A stretch of 42,155 bases of DNA from Nitrosomonas sp. (GCA_021774155.1 JAJFJH010000116.1:1-42155), one strand, 5' to 3'. Positions 20,721 through 32,264 are shown, numbered from the stretch's first letter. Numbers and translations: made by a program. Notes: generated by a model from the sequence alone, not told the origin.

Positions 20721-20872
20721 ACACTACTACTCTACTGTAGTAAATGTTACCCTGCCACACCATAATTATTTTCTAATAACTCATTTAGAAAATAAAAATA
20801 CCTGCCTGATTTCTAAAGATTTCTACTGTTATGTCGAGATATAGCTCATAAGACAATAGTGGCGGATATATT

Positions 20873-21727
20873 ATGGAACAGCAAAAAATAACGGGGCTAG
20901 ATGAATGGATTGATTTTCTAAGCGAGGTGGAAATCCCCGTATTAAAACATACGGCCCGCAGACTACAGACCCTTCTACAAGACAAAGACAAGCTTTCTGC
21001 ACGCGGGATTGCTCATGTCATAAAACATGACCCATTAATGACCGTCAAATTACTGCGTTATTTGCAACAGAACAAGCGAAGTAGTCAAGACCATGAGGTT
21101 GTGGAAGTTGAACAAGTATTAATGATGCTTGGACTTGAGCCATCTCTGAGAAATATACCTGCCAAGCCATTGGCAGAGGAAATGCTTGGCAAACAGAAAA
21201 TGGAAGCTTTAATCTGCCTACTACGTGTGATTCATCGCTCAAACCTAGCGTCATCTTATGCTTTTGATTGGGCCATACACTTAAATGATCTTCATTTTGA
21301 AGAAATACGCATCGCGGCTTTATTACATGATATTGCTGAACTACTAATGTGGTGTTTTTCACCCACAGAGATGCTCAAGATTCGTACAATACAGCAGCAA
21401 GACAAGACTCTACGTAGTAATGTGGCGCAAACACAAGTATTTGGCTTCTCATTAGACGAACTTAAATCTGAGCTTGTCATTAAATGGTCTTTACCCAAAT
21501 TACTCATTACACTTATGGATGGCCAACATGCAAAACTAGAGCGAGTACGTAACGTCTCACTTGCTGTTAATTTAGCACGCCATTTAGCAAATGGTCGGGG
21601 TGACGCAGCATTACCTGATGATTACAGGAATATTGCTGAGTTGCTGAAATTAGATGTCGACGCAGTGATTGATTTAATCAGTGCTAAGAGTGACAAAAAT
21701 CATACGGCAAATATGGCTTTCACCTAG
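20873..21727 (+). CDS. HDOD domain-containing protein
   Basis: 284 aa; EVEIPVLKHTARRLQTLL..IAHVIKHDPLMTVKLLRYLQ, IAALLHDIAELLMW. Confidence 0.85.
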   Translation: MEQQKITGLDEWIDFLSEVEIPVLKHTARRLQTLLQDKDKLSARGIAHVIKHDPLMTVKLLRYLQQNKRSSQDHEVVEVEQVLMMLGLEPSLRNIPAKPLAEEMLGKQKMEALICLLRVIHRSNLASSYAFDWAIHLNDLHFEEIRIAALLHDIAELLMWCFSPTEMLKIRTIQQQDKTLRSNVAQTQVFGFSLDELKSELVIKWSLPKLLITLMDGQHAKLERVRNVSLAVNLARHLANGRGDAALPDDYRNIAELLKLDVDAVIDLISAKSDKNHTANMAFT

Positions 21728-21730
21728 TTT

Positions 21731-22192
21731 CTATGAGTCCGACATCACCAGTGTTACACCACGATTAGCAAGTTCATCTGCTTGTTCATTACCTTCATGC
21801 CCTGCATGTCCACGTACCCAAATCCACTCAATCTCATGTTGTCGAGACAAGTTATCAAGCTGTTGCCATAAATCAGCATTTTTTACCGGCTTTTTACTGG
21901 CGGTTAACCAACCACGCATTTTCCATGCATGTACCCATTCACTGATACCTTTCTGAACATATTGTGAATCCGTATATAAATGGATCTTGCATGGCTGATT
22001 TAAAGCTTCCAAAGCACGTATGGTTGCAAGTAATTCCATTCGATTATTAGTGGTTTGCTTTTCCCCACCGAACAATTCTTGTACGTGACTATCATATTTT
22101 AGCAACGCACCCCACCCACCAACACCTGGATTACCCTTACAAGCACCATCTGTAAAAATGTCGACAACTTTTGAACCCTGTTTGCTATTCAT
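21731..22192 (-). CDS. rnhA: Ribonuclease HI
   Basis: 153 aa; [67 protein letters not shown]. Confidence 0.97.
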   Translation of the reverse strand: MNSKQGSKVVDIFTDGACKGNPGVGGWGALLKYDSHVQELFGGEKQTTNNRMELLATIRALEALNQPCKIHLYTDSQYVQKGISEWVHAWKMRGWLTASKKPVKNADLWQQLDNLSRQHEIEWIWVRGHAGHEGNEQADELANRGVTLVMSDS

Positions 22193-22958
22193 TACTTTTA
22201 TTCTTCTTCTCTAAACATGATCGTTTGTTATTTTTTTTAGACCCATTTTCGTTACAACCCTGCGTTGCAGCGGCCATCCGCTTCTTGCCAGCCAGTGCGT
22301 TCTTCCAACCAGGCTTAATAATATGCATACCGTGCATATGTTTAACTGCTTGAAGAAAATATACGCCACCTGATATTGGCCACCAACGATCTCCCGCAGC
22401 CTCCATAAAATCAAAGCGCTTACGCCATTTCTCCTGTCCAAATGGCGGTGTATAACAAGATAAACATCCCTCTGTCATCTCAAAATCTAGAAGTTTCAGC
22501 CAGTCCTTAAGTCGCGGCAAGGCAATAAAGTTACCTCTCCATGGAAAATCTTTCTGATTCTTCTCAAAATGACGACGCGTACCCCAAAGACTTAGTGGGT
22601 TAAACCCAGAGATGATGACATGGCCCTCTGGCCTCAATACACGATGAACTTCACGTAATATCTGATGAGGGTTCTCATTAAACTCAAGAACATGCGGCAA
22701 TAAAACCAGATCCATGCTCGAACTCTCAATGGGAAGAAAGTCAGGCCGGGCGCATAGTACCACTCCAGTACAAGTACCAGCACAAAATTTTAGCGGCATA
22801 CGATTAGTCCGCAAAAAATCAAACTTTGGCAGTCCTATCTGCGCGGCATTGTAGCCAAAAATATTAGCGACGGCTTGGTCAAAATAGCGCTGCTCACATT
22901 CATGCAGATATTCTCCCAGTGACGTTTCAAACCACAGTTGATCATTCTCTTCAGACAT
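22185..22958 (-). CDS. SAM-dependent class I methyltransferase
   Basis: 257 aa; [47 protein letters not shown]; adjacent to rnhA and gloB, a common betaproteobacterial arrangement. Confidence 0.9.
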   Translation of the reverse strand: MSEENDQLWFETSLGEYLHECEQRYFDQAVANIFGYNAAQIGLPKFDFLRTNRMPLKFCAGTCTGVVLCARPDFLPIESSSMDLVLLPHVLEFNENPHQILREVHRVLRPEGHVIISGFNPLSLWGTRRHFEKNQKDFPWRGNFIALPRLKDWLKLLDFEMTEGCLSCYTPPFGQEKWRKRFDFMEAAGDRWWPISGGVYFLQAVKHMHGMHIIKPGWKNALAGKKRMAAATQGCNENGSKKNNKRSCLEKKNKSNE

Positions 22959-23064
22959 AACTAATTTGCAGAAATCTTATATTTGAACGATTATTGATTT
23001 TATACTATGAACGATAAGAAATAACCTAAAAAAAGAATCAATGTAAATAAAGAAAGGAAAACAT

Positions 23065-23841
23065 ATGATACAAGTCCACCCTATCCATGCTTTTAATGAT
23101 AATTATATCTGGATGATCCATGATAAGGATCATGCCGTCGTCATAGACCCAGGTGATGCACTACCTGTATTACGTTACTTAGATAACAATAATCTAAAGC
23201 TTATCGCCATCTTGATTACACACCATCATAATGATCATGTCGGTGGCAACACGGCATTATTAGAAAAATTTTCAGTACCTGTGTATGGCCCTGCAAATGA
23301 ATCAATCGCCACACTCACCCATCACGTTAACGAAGGGGAAAAAGTACAACTAGACAAACTGTCGTTGAGTCTGAGTGTGCTCGATGTCCCTGGTCATACT
23401 GCCGGTCATATTGCCTATCATGGTTCAACTAATGAAAACAGTGTGCTGTTCTGTGGTGACACTTTGTTTGTATGCGGCTGTGGTCGAATTTTCGAAGGAA
23501 CGGCACCACAAATGTACGCTTCCTTACAAAAACTAGCGAATCTACCTGACGAAACACTGGTTTATTGTACTCATGAATATACGTTAAGCAATATAAGCTT
23601 TAGCCGAACGGTTGATCCTAAAAATACAACATTAGAGAAACTTGAAATTAAAATGCAAGACCTACGTCATCGTGGCATCCCAACCCTACCATCCTCCATC
23701 GCCACCGAAAAAATAAACAATCCCTTCCTCCGTTGCGACCAGCCCGAAATTATTTCAAGTGTTAGCAATCACGTTAATCAAACTTTATCAGAGCCCGTTG
23801 AAGTATTTGCAGCACTTCGACAATGGAAAAACACGTTCTAA
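23065..23841 (+). CDS. gloB: Hydroxyacylglutathione hydrolase (glyoxalase II)
   Basis: 258 aa; AFNDNYIWMI, LITHHHNDHVGG metallo-beta-lactamase motif, FCGDTLFVCGCGRIFEGT. Confidence 0.96.
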   Translation: MIQVHPIHAFNDNYIWMIHDKDHAVVIDPGDALPVLRYLDNNNLKLIAILITHHHNDHVGGNTALLEKFSVPVYGPANESIATLTHHVNEGEKVQLDKLSLSLSVLDVPGHTAGHIAYHGSTNENSVLFCGDTLFVCGCGRIFEGTAPQMYASLQKLANLPDETLVYCTHEYTLSNISFSRTVDPKNTTLEKLEIKMQDLRHRGIPTLPSSIATEKINNPFLRCDQPEIISSVSNHVNQTLSEPVEVFAALRQWKNTF

Positions 23842-23846
23842 TAACA

Positions 23847-23895
23847 AAAACGGACATTTATTTTAACGTGTCGTCAAAAATAAAATGTCCGTTTT
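23847..23895. terminator. Hairpin between convergent gloB and the P460 gene
   Basis: aaaacggacattt ... aaatgtccgtttt inverted arms (via aaaatgtccgtttt) with A/T flanks on both sides. Confidence 0.6.
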
Positions 23896-23958
23896 CTTAA
23901 AACAACAACTACTTATTAGCAATCTTTATATTTAAATATATTTTGCTAATGTAATTTA

Positions 23959-24543
23959 TTACTTACCTGGCTTACCATCACGCAACACTGGATAGTACTG
24001 AGTGAAGATCATATCCTCAGCAGCATTTGCTTTGTGGCATGATGAGCATGATTCATCAGCTTGTATGTTGCCATTTTTAGCTTCATATGACGCAAAGCCA
24101 AAGAATGCCCAATTTTCTGGTCTATCAGCGAAACGTTTGCTATCTTTCACCATAGCAGCAATGCCGTTAAATTCGCCAGGGAAGTAGCCTTTACCGCTAG
24201 GAGCAGCAGTAGATCCAACACTAACTAATTCTTTAACAATAACGGTACCATTACGGAACTTACCCGTTTTCTGCCAGTGCGCCCAACTTGCAGGGTCAAT
24301 GTAAACATTGTGGAATTCTGGAAATGCAGGGCTTCCATCGTTCAAATCATTCGGTGTAACTGACGCACCAATAAATACCCATTCACGATAATTTACAGGG
24401 CGAAGCAACTCGTTATCCGCAGTGTATTTTGCGTAACTCGTTTGACCATCAGAAGCACTAACTGATGCAACTTGAGCAAGCAACATACCCGACAACAATA
24501 TTGGTGCAATACTACCTAATAACGCTTTTTTTAACAGTGACAT
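23959..24543 (-). CDS. Cytochrome P460 family protein
   Basis: 194 aa; signal peptide, NYREWVFIGASVTPNDLNDG, FRNGTVIVKELVSVG, CSSCH heme-binding motif, DMIFTQYYPVLRD. Confidence 0.93.
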   Translation of the reverse strand: MSLLKKALLGSIAPILLSGMLLAQVASVSASDGQTSYAKYTADNELLRPVNYREWVFIGASVTPNDLNDGSPAFPEFHNVYIDPASWAHWQKTGKFRNGTVIVKELVSVGSTAAPSGKGYFPGEFNGIAAMVKDSKRFADRPENWAFFGFASYEAKNGNIQADESCSSCHKANAAEDMIFTQYYPVLRDGKPGK

Positions 24544-24930
24544 AATAGACCCTTAAAGATAAATTAAAGAAATGCACAAACACACAGAAAACAGCTATAA
24601 AATCGTACTTACTGCCTCCCGCGTTCATGTTAGTCAGACCTGCTTTCTTCGTCAAGGAAAAAATATTGAATCTGTTTATTACTGCATACTGCAAGTTTCA
24701 TTTAAGAAAGAAAAATAAACAAATACAAATACGCGTTAAATTTTCTAATATTTAATCATCACCAAAATTAAAAAAGTAAAAATAACTATGTTAATTCAGC
24801 AACTGACCTAACTGACAGACATTTACCCAACTAAGGAAAATGAAATCTTGTGCAATCATTTAATACATTTAAGATTTATTCTGGATCTAATAGTGCGAGT
24901 GCGCAAGATGGTTTTTCTAACTTAAACTGC

Positions 24931-25599
24931 CTATTGGTCTGCGGATTTGATTGCCTCAAGATTAGCTCGCGCATCGTCACTACCTAAAGCAGCCGCTTTC
25001 TCAAACCACTCAATGGCTATGTCCACGTTCCTTTCCACCCCTTCTCCAGTGTAATACAATGCACCAAGATTATTTTGTGCATCAATATTACCTTGCTCTG
25101 CGGCTTTTTTGAATAACTCAACCGCTTGCACAGTATCTTGCTCAATGCCTTCTCCATTGATATACATTAAACCCAGATTAAACTGCGCATCTGCATAGCC
25201 TTGTTCAGCGGCCCTGTAAAACCACCCTGCCGCAAGCCCTGGGTCATTATCTCGCACTTGCCCGGACAAAGTTTTGGAAACAGCTTCTCCCGTGTAATAC
25301 ATTACACCCAGTTCAGTTTGCGATTGTGGATCACCGGCATTGGCTCTTTCAAATAATTCTTTGAATTTTTCTTCTGTATCCACGCCGTCTTCTGAACCAG
25401 CCGGTAATATTTGACTCATTAATTCTTCTTTCTCTTCAGGCGAGAGCCCTTCACCAAGAAAAGATGGCAATTCTCTCGCTGACGTCATTTCATCTACCAT
25501 CTTATACGATGAATCCGACTCATCAGATGATGACTCATCTCCACAACCTACAAGCACTAGTGATAACACAACATACAAAGCAACTGCTAGAACATTCAT
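24931..25599 (-). CDS. Lipoprotein with Sel1-like repeats
   Basis: 222 aa; lipobox LVLVGC; repeats such as GDPQSQTELGVMYYTGE, GYADAQFNLGLMYINGEGI, GNIDAQNNLGALYYTGEGV. Confidence 0.88.
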   Translation of the reverse strand: MNVLAVALYVVLSLVLVGCGDESSSDESDSSYKMVDEMTSARELPSFLGEGLSPEEKEELMSQILPAGSEDGVDTEEKFKELFERANAGDPQSQTELGVMYYTGEAVSKTLSGQVRDNDPGLAAGWFYRAAEQGYADAQFNLGLMYINGEGIEQDTVQAVELFKKAAEQGNIDAQNNLGALYYTGEGVERNVDIAIEWFEKAAALGSDDARANLEAIKSADQ

Positions 25600-25682
25600 T
25601 CTATATTTCCTTTACTTAATTCAGTTCAGTTAAAAAATTTATTTGAATCTTATTACAGGAAAGGTCAGATATCAAACAACAC

Positions 25683-26435
25683 TTATCTGCCTCCAGCATC
25701 TTTTAAAAGCTTCACCGCTTCTTGATGACGATATCTTGTTGCTAGTCCCACAGAGGTAATACCATTAGACGCCTGCGCGTTGACATTAGCACCCGCTGCA
25801 ATTAACGCGTAGATTGCACTTAAATGACCATGCTGTGATGCTATCATCAGTGCCGTTGCGCCATTATCTAGACTAACATCCAAATCAGCTTTCGCATCTA
25901 TCAACAAGGGTACAACACGTCGATGGCCTTCTTGTGACGCCAACATTAACGGCGTCATACCATCCGCTCTATAAGCATTAACATTGGCGTTAGCTGCCAA
26001 TAATAATGTAACGACTTCATGGCGACCCGTTTGTGATGCCATTATTAATGCGGTCACATTATTTTCGTTTGGCGCTATCGCATTTACGTCCGCACCCGCT
26101 GCAAGCAACACCTCTACCACAAAATGACGACCATCCTGCGATGCCTGTATCAATGCAGTAAAACTATTATTTGTGCGCGCATTCACATCTGCACCTGCAT
26201 CAAGTAGTATCTGCGTCACATCTTTACTGCCTCTTTTAATAGCCGCAAACAATGCCGCATTTAAAGTGTCTTCTTCAAAGGAATTTGTGGCCAACAACTC
26301 TTTGACCAGAGATGCCCGAGCTTTCCCAGCCTCAGCGATGAGTTCTCTATCCGCCGAATTAGCCCAAATATTTGTAGAAAAAAAAAGTAAAACTAATAGC
26401 ACTAATATAAAATTAACCTTCTGTAACTCAATCAT
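25683..26435 (-). CDS. Exported ankyrin-repeat protein
   Basis: 250 aa; N-terminal signal/TM, repeated xxTALIxASQxGHxxVVxLLLAAGADVNA units. Confidence 0.92.
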   Translation of the reverse strand: MIELQKVNFILVLLVLLFFSTNIWANSADRELIAEAGKARASLVKELLATNSFEEDTLNAALFAAIKRGSKDVTQILLDAGADVNARTNNSFTALIQASQDGRHFVVEVLLAAGADVNAIAPNENNVTALIMASQTGRHEVVTLLLAANANVNAYRADGMTPLMLASQEGHRRVVPLLIDAKADLDVSLDNGATALMIASQHGHLSAIYALIAAGANVNAQASNGITSVGLATRYRHQEAVKLLKDAGGR

Positions 26436-26692
26436 TTTATTTCCTTTCTAATACTTACTTATTTAATTCAAATTAATTAATAATTTTTAAAATTTGGTAG
26501 GCTGACAATGACTTAATCCACAGGAATATTATGCCATTTCATACCCACTTGTCATATAGAGTAATCATAATCCCCACATTTCTTCCTTGCTCGAGCTATG
26601 CTATCCTCACGCGCTTAATTTAAAATGTTAGAATATTAGGCAATCTGACGTTGGATGTCTGTACAAACAAAAGCTTTGAAAAATAAGATGCT

Positions 26693-27865
26693 ATGACAAC
26701 AAAATGCTATGACGTGGTTATTATCGGTGGCGGCCCCGTTGGTATGGCGCTGGTCATTGCTTTGCAAAAATGCGGGCTTTCCACATTATTGCTGGAAGCA
26801 CGTGGACTACCTGAAGAAGACGAAGACCCTCGTCCGCTTGCGCTATCACATGGAAGCCGTTTAATACTTGAACGCTTAAATGTATGGAATAAATTATCCG
26901 CACCTACGCCAATCTCGACTATACACATTTCGAATCAAGGCAGTCTTGGACGCACGATGATAACGACTGAAGATGCTGGCGTACCCAGCCTAGGCTATGT
27001 GGTTAATTACCATAATTTATTTAATACCATGTATACCATAGTGCAGGAAGTGAGAGCTGACTATATTGCAGGGGCAAAAGTAACTAGTCTTGAAACTTGT
27101 ATAGAACATGGACAAGTTGATTTTGAATATGAAAATAAAAATAAACAAGTCACCGCGAAATTACTCGTTTTAGCAGATGGTGGTCGCTTGACGGCACAAA
27201 TTAAAGACATCGACTATGTCGTGCATGAATATGAACAATGGGCTATTGTAGCTAATATAACGACTGAAATGCCGCAGTCAGGTATTGCCTATGAACGCTT
27301 CACACCCGACGGCCCCGTTGCAATGCTTCCCTCAGGCGACCATTTTGCGCTAGTGTGGACGGTTTCACCTGACATAGCGCAAACAGTTATTGCAATGGAT
27401 GAGTCCGTTTTCCTTACTAAATTGCATGATCATTTTGGTGATCGTTTGGGTAAATTCATTAAAGCAGGTAAGCGCACGGGTTTTCCGTTGTCACTGAAAT
27501 ATGCAACACCGAATACATCACAACGCATTGCACTAGTTGGTAATGCCGCGCAAACACTGCACCCAGTTGCGGGTCAAGGATTTAATCTTGGATTAAGAGA
27601 TGCTTGGGAGTTGGCAAATGTCATTCTCGCATCATCCGACATGGCAACGGCAATCGGCACACCTGCCATGTTGTCAAGATTTCGCAAGAAAAGACAAATT
27701 GACAGCCATGCTGGGCGAATTTTCACTGACTCACTAGTAAAGTTTTTTTCCAATGATAATATTCTGTTAAGGAACGCAAGTGGCATGGGACTTTGCGCCT
27801 TGGATAATATACCGCCACTGAAACGATTTGTAGCGCGACGAATGATTTTTGGAGCAAGAGGATAA
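26693..27865 (+). CDS. FAD-dependent ubiquinone biosynthesis hydroxylase (UbiH/UbiF/COQ6 family)
   Basis: 390 aa; YDVVIIGGGPVGMALVIALQKCGL, RIALVGNAAQTLHPVAGQGFNLGLRDAWEL. Confidence 0.93.
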   Translation: MTTKCYDVVIIGGGPVGMALVIALQKCGLSTLLLEARGLPEEDEDPRPLALSHGSRLILERLNVWNKLSAPTPISTIHISNQGSLGRTMITTEDAGVPSLGYVVNYHNLFNTMYTIVQEVRADYIAGAKVTSLETCIEHGQVDFEYENKNKQVTAKLLVLADGGRLTAQIKDIDYVVHEYEQWAIVANITTEMPQSGIAYERFTPDGPVAMLPSGDHFALVWTVSPDIAQTVIAMDESVFLTKLHDHFGDRLGKFIKAGKRTGFPLSLKYATPNTSQRIALVGNAAQTLHPVAGQGFNLGLRDAWELANVILASSDMATAIGTPAMLSRFRKKRQIDSHAGRIFTDSLVKFFSNDNILLRNASGMGLCALDNIPPLKRFVARRMIFGARG

Positions 27866-27987
27866 TTAGTTATTGCTTGATTAGGTAATCAATCAACAAT
27901 TTATTAACTGACACTTTCCAATATAAATTTGCAGCATATTATTTTACTGAAGATTAATCGACTCATTACTCCAACGATATTCGCAAC

Positions 27988-29010
27988 ATGAAAATTGGCC
28001 CCTATACTCTAAAAAACAACTTGATCGTTGCGCCAATGGCCGGTGTCACTGACCGCCCTTTCCGACAATTATGCAAAAGTATGGGGGCAGGTATGGCTGT
28101 GTCAGAAATGATTTCAAGCAACTCATTACTTTGGGGCTCAGAAAAAACACGCCGTCGTGCTAATCACGATGGCGAAGTCTCACCTATTTCGGTTCAAATT
28201 GCCGGTGCTGATCCTCAAATGATGGCGGAAGCAGCACAATACAATGTTGACCAAGGTGCGCAAATCATCGACATTAATATGGGCTGTCCCGCTAAAAAGA
28301 TTTGCAATGTAATGGCAGGCTCTGCGCTATTACAGAACGAGATACTCGTAGGAAGAATCCTCAACTCAATTGTAAAATCTGTTGACATCCCCGTCACACT
28401 AAAAATAAGAACCGGATGGAGTACGCAAGAAAAAAATGCATTATCGGTTGCACGTATTGCTGAAGACGCCGGCATTCAAGCACTCGCGATACATGGCCGA
28501 ACCCGCGCCTGTGCTTATAAGGGTGAGGCCGAATACGACACCATCGCGGCTGTAAAAGCAGCCATCAATATACCTGTCATCGCCAATGGTGACATTGCCA
28601 CACCGATAAAAGCCAAGCAAGTTCTCGAATACACCGGCGTTGATGCCATTATGATTGGCCGTGCAGCACAAGGCCGTCCATGGATCTTTCGCGAGACCGA
28701 ACATTTTCTTGCCACTGGCGAGCATTTACCGCCACCTGAAGTCAGGGAAATTCATCGTGTACTTTTGGATCATCTAAATGACTTATACAGCTTCTATGGC
28801 GAATATTCCGGCGTTCGCATTGCGAGAAAACATATCTCCTGGTATACCAAAGGACTAGTTGGCTCCGCTACTTTTCGCCATGCAATGAACCAAATACCAA
28901 CCATTGATGAACAAATTACTGCAACGAATATTTTTTTCCATGAACTTGCTGATTACGGACAACGATTAACTTATATCGAAAATAAGGAACAGGTAAATGA
29001 GTACCATTAA
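27988..29010 (+). CDS. dusB: tRNA-dihydrouridine synthase B
   Basis: 340 aa; NNLIVAPMAGVTDRPFRQLC, DINMGCPAKKICN, VPVTLKIRTGW-like region, AIHGRTRACAYKGEAEYD; overlaps fis. Confidence 0.96.
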   Translation: MKIGPYTLKNNLIVAPMAGVTDRPFRQLCKSMGAGMAVSEMISSNSLLWGSEKTRRRANHDGEVSPISVQIAGADPQMMAEAAQYNVDQGAQIIDINMGCPAKKICNVMAGSALLQNEILVGRILNSIVKSVDIPVTLKIRTGWSTQEKNALSVARIAEDAGIQALAIHGRTRACAYKGEAEYDTIAAVKAAINIPVIANGDIATPIKAKQVLEYTGVDAIMIGRAAQGRPWIFRETEHFLATGEHLPPPEVREIHRVLLDHLNDLYSFYGEYSGVRIARKHISWYTKGLVGSATFRHAMNQIPTIDEQITATNIFFHELADYGQRLTYIENKEQVNEYH

Positions 29011-29239
29011 TGAAAATGAAATAGCTTGTTGTGTGCGTAAATCAGTCAACAAATACCTGCATGATCTTGACGGTGAAAAACCATGCCCTCTATACAATAT
29101 GGTCATTCATAGCGTTGAGAAACCACTGATTGAACTTGCCATTAAGCATACTAATGGCAATCAAACGCAAGCAGCTGAATTACTTGGTATTAATCGCAAT
29201 ACACTTCGTAACAAGATCAAGCAATATAAGATAAAATAA
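28997..29239 (+). CDS. fis: DNA-binding protein Fis
   Basis: 80 aa; C-terminal [40 protein letters not shown], downstream of dusB as in other proteobacteria. Confidence 0.95.
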   Translation: MSTINENEIACCVRKSVNKYLHDLDGEKPCPLYNMVIHSVEKPLIELAIKHTNGNQTQAAELLGINRNTLRNKIKQYKIK

Positions 29240-29246
29240 GGTAAAG

Positions 29247-30806
29247 ATGATTGTAAAACAAGCATTAATAAGCGTCTCCGACAAAACCGGCATTGTTGAA
29301 CTGGCACAAGGCCTTGATCAGCTTGGCATAGCGATACTTTCAACTGGCGGAACCGCAAAACTACTTCAGGATAAAGGCATACCTGTAACTGAAGTCAGCG
29401 ACTACACGGGCTTCCCAGAAATGCTTGATGGTCGCGTTAAAACATTACACCCTAAAGTTCATGCAGGTATATTGGCACGTAGAGACCTGCCTGAACATGT
29501 TCAGGCAATGGAGCAATCATCCATCCCAACCATTGATCTTGTGATAGTTAATCTTTACCCATTTAGTCAAACCGTCGCCAAGCCGAACTGCAGCATCGAA
29601 GATGCCATTGAGAATATCGACATTGGCGGCCCAACCATGATCCGTGCGGCAGCAAAAAACTATCAACATGTTTCCGTTGTCACTGATGCTGAAGATTACC
29701 CGCTAGTTTTGACCGAAATTAAAGCAAATAGTGGCACAATCAGCCAAGCTCAGCGTTTTAAGCTCGCTCAAAAAGCCTTCTCGCATACCGCTGCTTATGA
29801 TAGTGCCATTAGCAATTACCTCACCGCAATCAATGAAGATCAAACACACGACCAGTTCCCAGAGCGCCTGAACATTAATCTAACCAAAGCTCAGTCACTA
29901 CGCTATGGTGAAAACCCGCATCAAGCAGCAGCCTTTTATCGTGACCTCACACCACTTGACGGCAGCCTCTCCAGCTACACCCAGCTACAAGGCAAGGAAC
30001 TCTCATTCAACAATATTGCTGACACTGATACGGCTTGGGAATGCGTCAAATCATTTGATGAACCGGCTTGTGTCATTATCAAACATGCTAATCCTTGTGG
30101 CGTCGCTGTTGCCAAGAACTCACTTGCCGCTTATCAATCAGCCTTTGCTACGGATCCAACTTCCGCCTTTGGTGGCATTATCGCGTTTAATCGTGCATTA
30201 GATAAACCCGCTGCTGAAGCCATTATAAATCAGTTTGTCGAAGTCATTATTGCGCCAGAAATTACCGAAGATGCACGGCAAATATTGGCTAAAAAGAAAA
30301 ACATACGCGTCCTCACCGTTCCACTATTAGCCGGCATTAACTCATTCGACTTTAAGCGCGTTGGCGGCGGCCTATTGGTACAAACACCTGACGATCACAA
30401 TCTTAAAGCAGACGATCTTAAGGTGGTTACCCAATTAAAACCTAACCCACAACAACGCCAAGATTTCTTATTTGCTTGGCGGGTTGCTAAGTTTGTCAAA
30501 TCCAACACCATCGTATTTTGCATCAACGGACAAACATTGGGCGTCGGTGCAGGGCAAATGAGCCGCATCGACAGCGCCCGCATCGCTGCTATCAAAGCAC
30601 AGCACGCAGGACTCTCACTTACTGGCTCTGTGGTTGCTTCAGACGCATTCTTCCCATTTAGAGATGGCCTTGATGTCGTGGTTGAAGCGGGTGCTAAGGC
30701 AGTTATCCAACCCGGCGGCAGTATTCGTGATGATGAAGTCATTGCAGCCGCTGATGAACAAGGCATCACCATGGTGTTTACGGGTGTACGTCATTTTAGA
30801 CATTAA
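29247..30806 (+). CDS. purH: Bifunctional AICAR transformylase/IMP cyclohydrolase
   Basis: 519 aa; [51 protein letters not shown]. Confidence 0.97.
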   Translation: MIVKQALISVSDKTGIVELAQGLDQLGIAILSTGGTAKLLQDKGIPVTEVSDYTGFPEMLDGRVKTLHPKVHAGILARRDLPEHVQAMEQSSIPTIDLVIVNLYPFSQTVAKPNCSIEDAIENIDIGGPTMIRAAAKNYQHVSVVTDAEDYPLVLTEIKANSGTISQAQRFKLAQKAFSHTAAYDSAISNYLTAINEDQTHDQFPERLNINLTKAQSLRYGENPHQAAAFYRDLTPLDGSLSSYTQLQGKELSFNNIADTDTAWECVKSFDEPACVIIKHANPCGVAVAKNSLAAYQSAFATDPTSAFGGIIAFNRALDKPAAEAIINQFVEVIIAPEITEDARQILAKKKNIRVLTVPLLAGINSFDFKRVGGGLLVQTPDDHNLKADDLKVVTQLKPNPQQRQDFLFAWRVAKFVKSNTIVFCINGQTLGVGAGQMSRIDSARIAAIKAQHAGLSLTGSVVASDAFFPFRDGLDVVVEAGAKAVIQPGGSIRDDEVIAAADEQGITMVFTGVRHFRH

Positions 30807-30824
30807 TTAGCGGGTTAAAAATAA

Positions 30825-32126
30825 ATGAAATTACTCGTAATCGGAGGTGGTGGCAGGGAACATGCCCTAGCATGGAAATTAGCGCTATCACCACGCGTTT
30901 CAAAAGTTTATGTTGCGCCCGGTAACGCAGGTACTGAATTAGAAGAAAACCTTGAAAATCTCCCGATCACCGCTATAGATGGTCTAATATCATTTGCTAA
31001 AACAGAAAAAATCGCTATCACCATAGTCGGCCCAGAAGCCCCTCTCGCTGATGGCATTGTTAATGCATTTCAGGCTGCTGAGCTTAAGATCTTTGGGCCG
31101 ACACAACAAGCCGCACAATTAGAAATATCTAAAGATTTTTCCAAAGCGTTCATGCAACGCCACAATATTCCAACATCTGAGTATGCCACTTTTACTGATC
31201 CTGCTGAGGCACACCAATATTTGGATCAGAAAGGCGCGCCCATCGTCGTCAAAGCCGATGGTCTAGCCGCCGGAAAAGGTGTAGTTGTTGCAATGACCTT
31301 AGACGAAGCACATGCCGCTATTGACGCTATGCTTGTTGATAAAAACATGGGGAATGCGGGTGCAAAAGTCGTTATTGAAGAATTTCTACAAGGTGAAGAA
31401 GTCAGTTTCATGGTTATGGTTGACGGCCACCATGCCCTACCCCTAGCAACCAGCCAAGACCATAAACGACTGTTAGAAGGCGACCAAGGCCCCAATACTG
31501 GCGGCATGGGTGCTTACTCTCCCATACGCTTAGTAACCCCTGAACGTCACGCTAAAATTATGCGTGAAATCATCCATCCAGTCATCCGCGGCATGGAACA
31601 AGAAAACACCCACTACGTTGGTTTTCTTTATGCCGGGTTAATGATTACACCCAACGGTGAAAATAAAGTATTGGAATTCAATTGCCGCATGGGTGACCCT
31701 GAAACTCAGCCGATTATGATGCGCTTAAAAAGTGACTTACTCACCCACATCGAACAAGCACTCAATGGCACACTCAACAAAGCCGAGACTGAATGGGATA
31801 GACGCGTCGCACTAGGCATTATCATGGCCGCACAAGGTTACCCTGGTAGCCCACGTAAAAACGACGTCATCCACGGCTTAGAGGCATTAAAATTCCAGCA
31901 AAAAATTAACCCTGATTTTTACGTCTTCCATTCAGGAACTAGTATGGGCGGCAAAGATAACAAAGAAATCATCACTGCTGGCGGCCGTGTATTATGCGTC
32001 ACCGCACTGGGAGACAACGTGCAAATAGCGCAACAAAATGCCTACAAAATAGCCGATCAAATCCAATTTGACGACGCGCAAATGCGTTCTGATATTGGGT
32101 ATCGTGGTATTGTGAATACCCCATAG
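30825..32126 (+). CDS. purD: Phosphoribosylamine-glycine ligase
   Basis: 433 aa; MKLLVIGGGGREHALAWKLA, VGPEAPLADGIVN, GPNTGGMGAYSP, FNCRMGDPETQP. Confidence 0.97.
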   Translation: MKLLVIGGGGREHALAWKLALSPRVSKVYVAPGNAGTELEENLENLPITAIDGLISFAKTEKIAITIVGPEAPLADGIVNAFQAAELKIFGPTQQAAQLEISKDFSKAFMQRHNIPTSEYATFTDPAEAHQYLDQKGAPIVVKADGLAAGKGVVVAMTLDEAHAAIDAMLVDKNMGNAGAKVVIEEFLQGEEVSFMVMVDGHHALPLATSQDHKRLLEGDQGPNTGGMGAYSPIRLVTPERHAKIMREIIHPVIRGMEQENTHYVGFLYAGLMITPNGENKVLEFNCRMGDPETQPIMMRLKSDLLTHIEQALNGTLNKAETEWDRRVALGIIMAAQGYPGSPRKNDVIHGLEALKFQQKINPDFYVFHSGTSMGGKDNKEIITAGGRVLCVTALGDNVQIAQQNAYKIADQIQFDDAQMRSDIGYRGIVNTP

Positions 32127-32264
32127 AATCAACAGCCCTTCCTTATCGGGCAAAAAACTCTCATTAGTTTATATAGAACAACAGAAGATCAAGCACCTAT
32201 GTGCTACTAGAAATAATGCACTGCCTGAGAAGTATCTTAATTGGTAAGATTGGCTGGATACATT

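Noticed and set aside
25683-26435. Tandem DNA repeats in the ankyrin gene as a CRISPR-like or satellite array
   Set aside because: The periodicity is ~99 bp and explained by coding ankyrin repeats.
30395-30772. 125-aa minus-strand ORF
   Set aside because: Fully antisense within purH; shadow ORF.
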